NCBI GenBank assembly: GCA_944472155.2
Contig: OX235271.1
Location: forward strand, 104,979,256-105,043,255
DNA from: Trichobilharzia szidati
Taxonomy: Eukaryota; Platyhelminthes; Trematoda; Strigeidida; Schistosomatidae
DNA length: 64,000 nt
Direction of reading: 5' to 3'
Part shown: one piece after another, positions 21,960 through 35,700 of the stretch
How positions within the stretch are numbered: position 1 is the first letter of the stretch
How the letters are laid out: every line of letters starts with the position of its first letter
Notes under the pieces: model-generated
Seen by the model: the letters and a program-made list of their open reading frames with translations, nothing else
Database searches by the model: none
Told to the model about the DNA's origin: nothing
Program-made: the position numbers and the translations under genes

Positions 21960-22735
21960 CGATTATTTCTGTTTTTACAGATTTAATTCAGACCAAACTA
22001 AAAAAAGGTTACTTGAAAGAAGCAGTTAACTAGTCTAGATTTTACTGCGTGATATAAATGTCTAGTTATTGATTCTTCAAAGTGAAACAGATAAAAATGT
22101 CTTTCCTGATGAAACTACCAGTGTTCATCTCATGATCACTTTCACCTGAAAAGTAAAGTGAAATAACAGTGTCTTTCACTACCGCTTATATATGATCCTT
22201 AACCTCTCAACAGTGCAGAAACAGAAAGCATGTGGAAATACAGGGATATAGCAAATACTCTAAAGGAGTAAGAAAGGGGAAGATGCTAAATCAAATTTGG
22301 CGAAAATATTAAAGACTTCTAGAAGGAATCACTTGAAATATTGTTTGAAAGCCATTTGACTTAATAAATGTTTACGAAGCCTGATGCCATCCATAATCTA
22401 ACAAATAACAGTACACATTCTGTAATCGTTGTGACCAAATAGATGAATAACAGGATGCCCATAGAAAAAAAAGATGACAATGTTTTCCTATCTTCTTGAA
22501 ATATCAATTTAGTAACATTAAAATCAATATTGGTTGTGAGGCACCAGGTTAGCAGAGAATATTTGGAATACTGAAAGCATTTATCCTGCCTTTCTGAACT
22601 TACCAATCAAGTTGCAAGTGGTAAAGATCTACTGTTTGATTGTGCGATGTTTATTTGGGTTTATTATTCATTGATTCTTTTTCATTACAACCTTAACAAT
22701 CAATGCCGACGGGATGAGTTGAATCTACTAGTCAT
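21960..22735. other. No gene seen
   Basis: No supported feature between the LTR and the non-LTR element. Confidence 0.45.
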
Positions 22736-22741
22736 CAATTT

Positions 22742-24570
22742 TTAGAAAATATTAATGACCGGACAACTATTTAGGCTTATCAGGGAAACAAAGGCAAATG
22801 ATAAGTGAAACAATCTCTGAGGAAAATGGTACCATATTTAGCTCACAGGATAGACGTCTAGAACGTTGGAATGAACACTATGAGGAGCAGTTTAATTGGC
22901 ATACAGTCACCCTCAACCTAACGAACATCCAACACCTCCCTGAATGGGATATAGACACAGGCCCTCCATCCTTAAATGAGGTTACTAAAGCTGTCACTAA
23001 TCTGAAACAAGGCAAAGCAGCGGGACCTGATGGAATGACGCCAGAGGTATTTAAGTATGGTGGAGACAGTTTACTGTCTGCGTTAACTGAGGTACTAGAA
23101 AGCGTCTGGGAATCAGAGGAAGTTCCGTCGGGTTGGTGTAAGTCACTGATTATCCCGATATACAAGAAGGGAGACAAGTCTTCCTGTGATAATCACAGAG
23201 GGATTAGCTTGACTAATATAGTATCTAAAGTCCTAGGCTCAAAAACATTGCGTAGACTAAGCGGCGCATGGGAGGCACAAACACGAGAGAGCCAGGCAGC
23301 CTTTAGACCAGGTAGAGGGTGTATTGATAATATCTTCACCCTTCGACAGATTCTAGAACATAGGCATTCTTACCGGCGTCCAACAATTGTCATAATTCTT
23401 GACCTAAAGGAGGAATTCGATTCTGTCGACCGAGAGGTTCTCTGGCGATGCTTGGCTGTAAAGGGAATGCCGAGAAAATACATTGCACTGATCAAGGTAC
23501 TCACTCTACTCGAACTCATGCAGCCAGGTGAGGGCTTACGGTGAGTTGTCATCTGAAGTGGTGACAACTAGTGGTGTACGTCAGGGATGCCCATTTCTAT
23601 TGAATTTCATCATAGATGTACTAATGGATTTAACCCTAACTCACTTCAAAGACTCAGGGATTGACTTGCTACCAGGGAATAATCTCTTTGACTTAGAATA
23701 TGCAGATGATATATTTCTTTTAGGCGAGGACGCTGACAAAATGCAGAGTCTTCTGAACACCTTGAGCTGCAATCTACGAATGTTTGGCATGCGATTCGCT
23801 CCCGCCAAATGTAAGATGATGTTATAGGACTGGACTACACTGACCCCTAGTTTAGAAATAGGGAGTGAAGTGGTAGAGCACGTTGACCGCTTCACTTATT
23901 TGGGAAGTATCATTAGCCTCAACGGGTTGATCGCTGACGAAGTCTCAGTACGGAGATACAGAGGGCTAGTTTCGCATATGCCAGTTTACGCCGTCTCTGG
24001 CGTAGACGTGATATCCGGCTGGCTGTTGACCAAAGGGCGTGTGTACTGCTCAGCAGTCCGCTCCGTCCTCATTTATGCCTGTGAATGAGACCTGGCCATT
24101 GAGATTGGCAGACATGAAAAGATTAGCTGTCTTTGATCATATGGGGCCTATGTTCTATCTCCCGTGTCAAGTGGTATAATAGGATGAGCAATATTGAGTG
24201 CTAGGTAGGTGGGAAGGGAAATCAATAGACGAAACTGCGAAGTTACATCGATTGAGATGGTCAACACATGTGTTACGTATGCCTAGTCATCGCCATCATT
24301 GACGGGCAATGTTAGCTGACATAGGGTCAGACTGGAAAAGAGCTAGCGGCGGTCAAACTAAAACATGGCACTAGTCAATGAAATCCACAACAGTTAGTAT
24401 AAGCCAGCCACCTAGGAAGGTAAAGACTCCCTGACTGGTTGGGCTCCACGGGATAGTAAAAACCAATGGCTAGAAACAATTGGCTGGCTGGCGCAGATGC
24501 ATCCACTCCTTGTGATTTCTGATTTCCAATGAAAATATATTGTTCTTCGTTATGACTGTTCCTTTGTCTC
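22742..24570 (+). mobile_element. Non-LTR retrotransposon, RT and C-terminal region, frameshifted
   Basis: RT motifs in order: TGQLFRLIRETK, GKAAGPDGMTPEVFK, SLIIPIYKKGDKSSCDNHRG, QAAFRPGRGCIDNIFTLRQI, ILDLKEEFDSVD, then in another frame TTSGVRQGCP, LEYADDIFLLGEDADKM (YADD box), MRFAPAKCKMM, and VDRFTYLGSIISLNGL. The 3' part (to about 24570) recalls the usual C-terminal GWAPRDSKNQWLET. At least three frame breaks and several stops make it a pseudogene. Endonuclease and 5' part are missing. The exact clade (RTE-like or CR1-like) is not certain; it differs from the elements at 18985 and 62400. Confidence 0.85.
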
Positions 24571-24969
24571 ACACCTCTGTTTACTGTCTATATTTTTTCT
24601 CTTGCTTTGTGTGTTACATGAAGGGAGTGTGGCGAATTGAGCTGCTGCATATAGATGCAAAGTTCTATGTCGAAAACAGACAGAGAGAAAATATTAATGA
24701 ATATTTGTTTGGTTTCTATTGATATTCTCATTACTAAATTTTTCTAAGTACTGTTGCACTCATGCATTTCAGTGTAGCGAGTAAAAGTGAATGATTCACA
24801 TAAGAGTAGTGCTTTTGTTATCGTCTTTTCTTCTGATTTCTCTGGAAAAATTCAAACTTTCCAATCGCACACTGATCAAAATTTTCTGCGACAGTTACTA
24901 TTTATGACAAAAGTTGTGGCGAAAACTTTAGCCAAAAGGGATATATGGACGTTAATAAATGATGCTTAC

Positions 24970-25300
24970 TCGCTACTGGGTGTATACAGTAGTTACCTGG
25001 AGTTCTAGTGAGAAGTGGTGATCAGTGGGGTTCACCATGTTGGGTGTAAGGATAAATACTCGCTGATGACATTAGCTAGTGTTCGCACTAAAATCACAAA
25101 TTGATTGGAACTTATGGACAACCGGATCAGGTCCCAGTGGCTGAATGGTCTATGAGCTCGTCTTGAAGCCGGAGGTTCTGAGTTCGAAACCCGGTAGGTG
25201 CGTACTGCTGGACAGTTCCAAACTAGGACGAAATGGGAGTCCAGTACTCTTTATTTTTCCAGTGGTTCTCTAACTGATATCAGCTCATAAACAATCCTTT
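24970..25300 (+). repeat. Family-1 hammerhead repeat, full unit
   Basis: One complete unit of about 330 bp: leader, tRNA-like head with GAGTTCGAAACCC, hammerhead segment (GTACTG, CTGGACA, stem II, GAAA, ...CCAGTAC) and tail. Stem I and GAAA are kept; the core has changed. Confidence 0.8.
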
Positions 25301-25509
25301 AATAAATGAACAGACAAGTTTCTGAAATAGAATTGTTACCAGTCTTAAAAATGCCCAGCAGTTAGAGCGACGCTTACACTGAGTTGAAGAACTGCAATCC
25401 AACAGCAAATCAGTAGTAATTGACATGTTTACATGACACAACAATTAGTTTTTAACAGGTAATAGTTCAGATGCTACGACCATGTAACGAAAACACATGA
25501 TATATTAAT

Positions 25510-26150
25510 ATTCACTTGGGTTCCGAGTGGAACATAGGGATTTAACAACAAAATCCACTTTGTTCTATTCTCTGCTGTCCTCTTCACCTGGGTCCTCCAT
25601 GTCAGCCTCGCACAGACGACCAACTCGTCACTTCCCAGTCGGATTCTACTCAAGTGATAGCCTGCATTACGCTCAGTGTCATTCGACGGTCTCCTCAGCG
25701 TATGCCCAATCCATCTCCATTTTTCTCCTGCATATTTGTTGAGCAACCGGCTCTTGGTTGGTTTGTTCCCAAAGTTTCTTGTTGTTTATTCTTTCCGGCC
25801 ATTTGATCTTCATTATGGAGCCAGCGAAGTGGGCAGCTGCTGATGAAAGTCTACAACCTGTTGGAAATCCTGTTCGTGACCCACCCACCAGGTTTCTGAC
25901 CCGTATAGAAGAACCGATTTCACATTAGTGTTGAAAATTCGAATCTTGTTCCTGAGCGCGGAAGACTTCCAAACTGGTTTCAGGTTGACGAAGGCATATC
26001 TCACCTTTCCAATTCTGGTTGGCTTTGACATCTTCATCCGTTTCGCAAAATAATTTACCTTTCCTGAATCCAGATTGTTCCAGGCGGAGTTCTGCATCTG
26101 TGGAACAATGCTAGGATGTGTCCTAAAGAATGAGAGACTCTAATAGACCG
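25510..26150 (-). mobile_element. RTE-like retrotransposon, 3' end fragment
   Basis: Minus-strand pieces: IGKVRYAFVNLKPVWKSSAL, FNTNVKSVLLYGSETW, IKWPERINNKKLWEQTNQEP, and KMEMDWAYAEETV. These match the C-terminal part of the element at 18985-20165. The 3' terminus (CCCTATGTTCCACTCGGAAC with one change, rc of 25516-25550) is present. Confidence 0.8.
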
Positions 26151-26295
26151 ACTTATACTTTAATATGGAAGCCATAATTGGATGGAGACTTTAACGAAAT
26201 CTGAAAGTTAAGCAACAGATTTCTCTAGAACAATGGCCAAGAAGAAGAAGAAGAAAACACAATCATGATATGTTTGATTAGATTTCTAAACTTTT

Positions 26296-26799
26296 CTATT
26301 TGGTAACAAAATCAGCATTAGTATTATCATTATTATTATTACTATTGTTACGACGAATATTTACATGTTTTGCTTTCAACCAACTGGTATAGTCAAATTC
26401 CAAACCAAGACGGTTTAAAGTAGTAGAAAAGTAAGGCGGTAAGTTAGATGAGCTGCAGGTTAAAAAGTAAAAGTCAGTTGCATGATCTGGAGAATCATTC
26501 GATTTTACATGTGATAATGATAGAGAACTAGACAAATCTAGTGGAGATTTTACATGTTTATTTTTAAAGATATGTGAAGGATTTTTAACATATGGTCGAA
26601 TACAAAGATCATGTGATTTTGTATAGAAAGGAATAGGCAAATATAAATGTGAACGATGAATATGCACAGGTATATCTTCTGGCTTAGTATTTGCATGACT
26701 AAGAAGTTGCCGTTGTTTTGCAGGAAGAGTATAATCCAAACGAATTTTACTGGGATGTAATACGACAGGAAATACTCCAGTATTTACAAGACGTGAAGC
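26296..26799 (-). CDS. RPUSD3: RPUSD3-like exon 5 (terminal)
   Basis: 167 codons plus stop, acceptor TTTTGACAG. It encodes IPVHIHRSHLYLPIPF (cf. LPLHLHLHRLLLPG of human RPUSD3) and LPPYFSTTLNRLGLEF near the C-terminus. A schistosome-specific insert and a poly-Asn run lie near the end. Confidence 0.87.
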   Translation of the reverse strand, partial: ASRLVNTGVFPVVLHPSKIRLDYTLPAKQRQLLSHANTKPEDIPVHIHRSHLYLPIPFYTKSHDLCIRPYVKNPSHIFKNKHVKSPLDLSSSLSLSHVKSNDSPDHATDFYFLTCSSSNLPPYFSTTLNRLGLEFDYTSWLKAKHVNIRRNNSNNNNDNTNADFVTK

Positions 26800-29700
26800 C
26801 TGTCAAAAGGTATAAATACAAAGAGATATAAGGTTGATTACTATCAAATAGTAAATCAATTCAAAAGTGCAATACAAATATAGGAAGAGCATTTAACAAA
26901 GTACGAAATTATTCAAACAACTTATTCTGAGTCGAGTAGGATATGGAGACCGATTTGGAAGTATCATCTAGACTTGTTTAAGGAGTCAATCATGACATGA
27001 ACAGAGTAGTAGTAAATTATTTGGCTTCAACACCGAGTGGTGTGAATTTGAATCTCTGAGAGAACATGATTTCCACTAAGGTTGAAGATACTTCATACCA
27101 ATAACTACCAGAGAGCATGCAATTTTGGTCCATGGCTTTCCCCATTCATTAGCTTCCAGTAGCGAACCCAATTCATGTATATTATAAGTAAACCAATCAA
27201 GTAAAAACACTCATTGATTAGACACTAGTAACTAATTTGATGTGTCTAGTCCTGCCTTTGGTGCAGACTGATTTCTTTCAGTCACATTGCAAACCTGACT
27301 GATAGAATTCAGTTTGCACCAAATAGCGGACTAGACATATCACACTAGTTACTGACTAGTGTCCAATCAAAAATATCGAATACAGCCCTACAGGAGGGGT
27401 CAATTGCGAGCCCAATGGTAACGTTTCTGACTGCAGCACAGGATGGTGACGCGGGTTCGAATCTCAGAAGGGACATGAGTTCCTTCAAGGTTGCAGACAC
27501 ACCTTGCTAACCTGTTGACTATCAACTAGCACGAAACCTAGGTCCCAGCAAAGCTTCCTGTGGCTGACTGCCTCCAACCATCTAATATCATCAAAAACTC
27601 TTCTTATGATGCCTTAAGCTTCTCGCAGCATTGAACAGGGTGAATAGTTCATAAGCCAACACTAAATGGGATTTCCCAATAAACATCAGTTAAGGTACTC
27701 TCGATTAAGTTTTTCTTGTGTTTACACCACTGGTCTGTTAAACATTTAAGATTGACATAAATCAAATAGTCATTTATGGTGATTTTTATTTATGATTGAG
27801 CGTACATTAAGAAACTTCATAGAATGTGTCGATCTTCAACTGAGGAAACGTAACTTCCGAGAGTTTAAAAATCTTAAATAGTAGGGCGTATTTGTAATTT
27901 TATACAGTTGATAGAATAAAATCCTATTTATTTGAAGCACAATGTGTTTCTTTTTTCCAATAAGAAAAACTTATATTACAGGATATCGGCGACAGTACTA
28001 AATCATGTCAAATGTTACTACTTGTTATTAAAACAAGCGATTCAGAGAAGACTCTTATCAACAGTTCACAGATTGAGTATTTACTTATTATTTCAGTACT
28101 TTTCTTTCTAAGACAATGATTAATTGTACAGTTAACAAATATACTCGACTAATTTTTGTGTTTTCATTCTTTTGAGTTCCGAGTGGAGCATAGTGTTTCT
28201 TTTACGGGGTGGGGTTGTGTTAACGTCACAACTGACCTTACCTCTTTTCCTGGCTTATTCCCGGCTAGCAACAAACTAGGTGAAATTTAGGAGTGTACGT
28301 CAGCCGGGAATCGAACCCACACCTTCCGTATGGCTGGTGAGTAATCTACTATTAAACTTACCGAACTATGCTCAAGGTAAAAAAACACTTCATTTTAACT
28401 TATATTTTCCATAAATCTATACCACAATGACTTTAGTTTTCCGATATACTTTAAGGAGGCTAAACGAAAAATGTTTAACGCTAATATTTAGACATGTGCA
28501 TCGGTGGCATAGCGGTTAGGATGCTCGCCGACCATGCACATGGTCTGGGGTTTGATCCCTGCCGACGCACTCCTTTACCTCACTAAGCCAGAAATAACGC
28601 TGGTAAAGAGGAAAGCTTGGGTGGGCATGAGGCTAGCAACCCCACCATGTAAAAATTAAACACTGCTACAGAAACTTCAAGCCACTAGCTTGAGGCCCTA
28701 TGTTCCACTGGGAACGTGAAGAAAAAAATATATTTAGACATAATATATGGACTAAGGAAATTCATTTCTCCACGTAAGAAAGGCTTACTACCCCATTTAT
28801 GTAAGATTTAATAATTGGTTTGTTTTTTTTGTTACTTAGGCAAATACGCGTCGGATAAAATACTGCATATTTTCCTATGCCCATATTTCTCTGTATTATT
28901 TCCACTAAGGGACTACATTCTGATAATTATCATGTTAAAAGTACTACTCTTACACTTGAAAAACGACTGAATTTATATGGCATGTTGTAAGACGATTCAA
29001 ATGAACTCAAATCCATGTATCTGACTTTCAATTTGCTAACAATGCATTATGTCAATAGCTTAGTAACATGCCTTAAATCAGCAGCCCGAAAAGTATTCAA
29101 TGTTCTGATCAAATAGGATTTCGCTTGAGTTCGAAATTATCATTATTGCAAGAAGCCTGTAAACTAAAATTCTAAATTCTACACTAGGGCTAAGATAACA
29201 AAAATAAACACATAGATAATTTAGAATACAATACAATATTGAATAGATAAAAATCATTCCTAGAAAATAATTAAACCTACTTGAAAAGTTTCTCCAACTA
29301 CAGAACATCCTTCATATAATAGATATACTTCTGGTAAACCACGAAAAGTGCTGTTTGTTTCAAGTTCTACAAGACTAGAATTGTTATTATTATTATCGCT
29401 TTCAGCAATAGTTGTATGTTTGACACGTTTTTGTAAGATGACACCTTTCCTTTTTAAACCAGTGGAAATTTCATCCGCAGATGGTCTGTAAAATGTAAGG
29501 TAGATGAATGAAAATACAATTTAAGCAGAAATACTTAAAATACATCGAGATGAAAAAAAAACACCAAACTGCATACTAAATAGCTTGACGGTTTGCTTAT
29601 CAATCGTAAAGTACAAAAATATACACAAATGGATAATATTTTAGGCTTTAGAAACGTTAACTCTTAGTGTAACCATTTTCATCCTCAAAATTTCATTTTC

Positions 29701-32700
29701 TCACACTAAACACACATGCCTATTTACATGAATGTGTTAACTGATCATTTTTGAAACCATTTGATGGTAGGTTGTTTTCATGAACGCATTACAAATGACA
29801 GTTTTATTCGGTTTTTCTTTTGTCACGCTTATTATTATTCCCTTGAGTTCCGAGTGGGACATAGGGCTTCAACAACACATCTCCACTTTCTTCTATTTGC
29901 TGTTGTCCTCTTCAGCTGGGTTCACGATTGCCCATAATCTTTTATCTCCTCCTCACACGATCTTCTCCATGTCACCCTCGCACAGACGACCAACTCGTCG
30001 CTTCCCATTGGGACTCCACTCGAGCAATGGCCTGCATTGCGCGCGATGTCATTCGACGATCTCCTCAGTGTATGCCCAATCCACCTCCACTTTCTCCGAC
30101 ATATTTTTTGAGCGATCGGCTCTTGGTTGGTTTGTTCCCAGCCGGAGTTTCTTGTTACTAATTCTTTCTGGCTGGCCGGCCATTTGATCTTCAGTATGGA
30201 TTTGTCACGCTTACATAAAAAAAGAATAACTAAGCAAAATTTTGATGCTTTGTTGCTTTCAAATATTTACATCAAACGGTATTATGAATTATATTGAATT
30301 TTCAATCGCTTCATTGACGCTATTCCCGGTGTGACATGAATATTTTTGGTTATTGATAGACACTACACTGAAATCTTGCTTCAAGCTATGTACTTAGTGA
30401 AAACCTAGGAGCAAGCAACATTGTTAATTGAAAAGAATTACTATCACATGAGATTAAAGCTTGTTAAAACTTTCAAATTATTACTGTAAATAAATTCACT
30501 GAAATATTTCTTTTCAATGACTTCATTTTCAAGCTGTACAGTCATATTTATATAACGGGAAACGGCATTAAATGGCACTATAAATTACTCAGTCAATATA
30601 CATAAGATAAGAATACAGATAATTAATTTAGTTAATGAAAGGTGACCAATGGACGACAAAGTCTTCTAGGTGTGAACACCTTCTGGAGTCAGGTCATCCA
30701 GCTCCACATGATTTCATCCTTTAAAGTTATATATAGGACCAGATCCAATCACTTCAAAAGTCTAATTTTCTCCGCTTATTTATAGCCGAAGCTATAGTTA
30801 TACATGAACAGAAACCTAAATTATGTATTCAAAAATGTTTTGTTAAATCCCTTTCTTTACCTTGGTTATAGTAATGTTCCTTTATTTTATTCTATTTTAC
30901 CACTTGAATTCATTCCACTTCACCTTCACCGTCTTTATTGTTATCATCATCGTACTCTTAATTTTTTTAGACAACACTTGACCTACTATTTTAAAGTCTT
31001 AACACCACAATTCACTTATTTAATAATCTTTAGGAGTTTTGTAATTCATACACTTCAACTTTACCCACCCCCCTTAGTACATCATTTTAATTATCTTTAT
31101 TCTTATCATATGTTTATTGATTGAGCGATTTCGAGTGCCACTTAATGCGGTTTTCCTTAATATAAATACGATTGTAGAGCTTGAAAATGAAGTCGTGGAA
31201 AAGAAATATTTCTTCGCTCAACAAAAGCTGTGTTTCTCCTTATGAATCAATGGGTATATTTCGCGATTTGAAGGACTGCTGCAAGGACCCACTGACAGTG
31301 AAGGGAATTAATGGGTTTCCATGATATTCTGTCAAACTTGCAGAGGTGAGTACTAAAATTGCGTATTACTATACAATGTTCACATTTTTGTTATGCACTG
31401 TCAAGAAATCAGCAGTGTGTCTGTTACTGAAGTCACAATTTTTCACCGAATAAATATTGATTTTAACTGTTAGGTGCAGTTGACACGTAAATGTTCTTGT
31501 AATTACGAAACGGGTATTTTGCTGTATTCATGGTTTGCTCTAATAATTAATTGTAACGCAAGGTATTGTATTCACATAAATCGATATGAGTATCACTAGC
31601 AATTTTTCTAATGAAAAGCAACGAGCTAATTCTCATAGATTGAGATAAATAGACGTTGCCGACTGGAAATCTAGAATTACTGAATCAAGACTAAAGTTTC
31701 CACGCCTCATACCAACTGAAGGCAGAAAGCAATAAAATCAAAGACACCCAAGTGATAATAATATAATAAAGTATTAGGAAGTCAGGGAAAGAAAAGAAAA
31801 CGAATAAAGCAGTGAATGATGAAAGATGACGAGCCGTACCTTCCACTAGTCCGAAATGCTTGTCAGGCTCTCTACTTTCCTCTGCGAAACAAACAAAGAG
31901 TTAGAGATGTTATTTGGTGGACAATAACCAGCAGTGGAATTCAGCATTCGCATTTTGTCCTATTTGGTACTCGCCATCTGGAGGTACCTGAGACCCCTAG
32001 CGAGTAATGGTGTTCCCGGACCCAGCACTTATCGTTTCAAACTCCGAGGAGTTATCCACTAAACCAGTTGGGACACGACAGCCATCTCTTGTGGTCCAGC
32101 AGATAACAGTTTGGCATTTGAAACGGTTGTTACTGGATTCGAGTCCCAGTGAGAACACCATCACTCACTGGAGATTGTAGGTGCCTCCAAATAGGACGAA
32201 ATGCGAGCCAAGGATTCCACTGCTTGTCTCCATCTACCGAGTAACGTTATATTAATCCTCAGACATCATAGAGGCGTTTGTACTAAGAGCCGACATGCTA
32301 ACAGAGGCCAAACATTTCTGTCCGATCAGTCAACGGGAAGAACGAAATCAACCTAGAAAACAGCTGGAGACTTCATAGATTGTTCGTGTTATGCCTTAGT
32401 TTAAACATTCTTAACTTTTATTCCATTTAATTTTTTCTAGATTCGCATCGTATTTAATGATTAAATATGCATGTTTGTATGCATACCGCCTCAATCAGTG
32501 AGAAACTTTAAACTCATCCAACTGACTTACTTATTTGACCGAAATTCTTCCTGAAGTTTTCAAATACCACCTTATCAACTAATGTCTGGAAGGCAGGCTC
32601 TATTAACAAACCTTAAACAGAACGTGTAACTCATTTTGCGCAAGTCTACAAGGTGGTTTCTAATTTGCCTTTACTTTTTATTTATATTACGTTCAAGCCT

Positions 32701-35700
32701 TACTTGACTCACATGACTCTACCACACGCTGGTTTTAATACGAGGACAAATATAGTTAAATATAGCCGAGACTTTCTGAAATCCTCTACCCTTGCCAAAT
32801 TGTTACAAATGTATTTGAAGATTATTCAGTGCTTATATTGTATTCCTAAATGTAACTGGTGACGTCTCATCTCGTGACAACAATAAACCCAAGAGTTAAG
32901 ATTAGAAATTGCCTAAAGACAAAACAAAATATAAAATATAAATCTGTCATTAAACTTGACCTGGAACACCTAAATCATTCAGTTGCAATGGTTGCTTCTG
33001 CATCTACTGTATCGAAAAAGATTCTCTATCAAATGGACATGTATCGACAGGTTGAAGGAATATAAAAAAAACATCATTTTTTTTCAACAACAAAAATACT
33101 GAAAAAATGCGTAAAAATTGCTCTTAAAAAAATATGCTACACAATCAGGCCTCTTTCAAACTATATCAGAGGAATGCATTCATGCATGAATGTTAAAAAA
33201 AAATTAAATTAGCCAATAAATGTAGTGATTATTATTATTATTAGGTCAGAAGGGAAACAAAAAAGTTACGTGAAGCGCAAACAATTTCAAGTGCAGACAC
33301 AACAAAACATTTTAGACAAAGGAAACAAAGCATAAAATTGATTACAAGAGAGGAAAAATAATAATTTTAGTAACGAGTGGTAACTAAGGCCTATATGAAT
33401 GACTCTTTAAAAAAATATTGTAGGTGAATCAGAAGCTACTGGTTGAAAAAACAAAAGATTTATTACGTATTTAAATTTATATGGTAAAGAGAAGGACCAT
33501 GTTTACACGGACACACAACTGCTAAAGTATTGTAATTCAAGTGTTGGTTTGTAGGGATTTGTTTGATTGGTTACAGGATTTCATCATGAGGTGACATTAG
33601 TTAGAGAACCATTGGAAAATCTGGAAGTACTGGACAGCTGTTTCGTCCTAGCTTGGGACTCTTCATCAGTACGAACCCACCGGGATTCGAACCCAGGACC
33701 TTCTGGTTACAAGGCGAGCTCGTATACCATTAAGCCACTGGGACCCGATCCAATGGCCCATGAATTCTAACTTCTGCCAATTCACGACATAGCGCGACCC
33801 GTAGCCAGTGTCTTCGGCGAGTATTTGTCCTCACATCCGACCTGCTGCACCCTACTGGTCACGACTTCTCCCTAGAACCCAAGGTAACTACCTACCTGAA
33901 TAGGGCAAGTCGCTAGTGAGCATCTCATTGATATTCAAGTGCCGGTTTGCGGGGATTTGATTGGTTACAGGATTTCATCATGACATCGCCGAAGACATTG
34001 GCTAGGGGTCGCGATATGTCGTAAATAGACAGAAGTTAGAATTCATGGCCATTGGATCGGGTCCCAGTGGCTTAATGGTATACGAGCTCGCCTTGTAACC
34101 AGAAGGTCCTGGGTTCGAACCCCGGTGTGCACGTACTGCTGAAGAGTCCCCAACTAGGCTAGGAAACAGCTGTCCAGTACTCCCAGGTTTTCCAATGGTT
34201 ATCTAACTAATGTCACCTCATGATGAAATCCTGCTAAAGTATTGGTCTGGCTGACGTAGTTGAATAAATGAAAGGAGTATGCTGAGTGGAGAGATTAGTA
34301 ACTGAGTTTGCTTATGCAACATAAGTTAGGTTTAAAGATACAAACGTGTACCATTACAAGTTGCAACACGATGACGGCATGATAACGAAGTTTTACTGCT
34401 AACTGGATGGGATTGTGTTAGTAATAAAGTATTTTCCCCAAGTAATCGGTATCTCCATTATGTTGTCTTTTTTTCTTTAGTAAAAGATGAGTTAGTAAAC
34501 GCTAATGTTAAGTCTCTGGATTCAGTTTAGACTGACTGTGTTCCTGACTCCTAAAATGATAGCATTAAAACAAACAAGGTTGGAAACTATCAAGATACTT
34601 GTTGATATTCATTTGTGGTCTCCATCATCGTGTCAATTCTGACCGAAAGCCGCGAAGAGATACTATTTATATTAGAATTTTCAGTTAACGGGACATATGT
34701 ATGGACAAATCACAGGAATCTCCTATGGGAATACCCATCTCAGACCTAATAGCTGAAACAGTTATGCAGCGAACTTGTGTTTTTTATTCCTTCACGTTCC
34801 CAGTGGAACATAGGGCTTCAAGCTAGAGTCTTGAAGTTTCTGTAGCAGTGTTTATTTTTACAGGATGGGGTTGCTAGCCTCATGCCCAACCTTTCCTCTT
34901 CACCAGCTTTATTTCTGGCTTAGTGAGGTAAAGGAGTGCGCCTGCCAGGGATCGAACCCCGGACCATATGCATAGTCGGCGAGCGTCCTAACCGCTATAC
35001 CACCGAGTTTTTGATACTCATTAAAGCAGAAGAAACAGAAAATGTTTACCAACTATTTAATAAGATATAAGAACTCATTCAGATTACCGAATTCAAGAAC
35101 AGTATAGCACTTCCAGTTGAACTGATGAAGAGGATGGTAGACTAAAAAAGAGTGAATTCACATAGTTTTTTCAATACAGCAGCAAAGTGATAAGAGAAAA
35201 ACTGTAAAACAACTAAAATTACATAGATCGGAAGGAGAAGGAAGAACCGATTAATATTCAAAAATGTCGAAAAAGAAGAAAGCATCACTGGAGTCGACTG
35301 AAGTGAAGTTCACCTCTCCAACCTAATACAAATAATATTAAGCCAACGTCAAAACTTTCACAAAGCAAGAGGATAAAAATTAGCATGTATACAATAATCA
35401 AAGGTCAAAAATTAGACTAAACATTTGCTTACCTATAACCAACACGAAGATGATCATTTAATGGGTACGAAGCAATTGGGAAAGAACTTGTTTTAGAATG
35501 CATTTGATGAGGCCTACCCCAACAAACAACTAAAAGTCTTTGATATAACTCCCATGGTGCCTGTTCAATCAGAAACAGAAAGCATACACAACATATGTCA
35601 AATCTTATAAACATACAGACAGTTTTACTGTGTTAAAAAAAGACTCATCACTAACAATTACGACACTGAATTCTATTACAGAGAATGATAGTCCACCTTA

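Noticed and set aside
30804..31124. Plus-strand ORF of 106 codons rich in Phe, Tyr and Leu
   Set aside because: Composition is what AT-rich intron DNA gives by chance.
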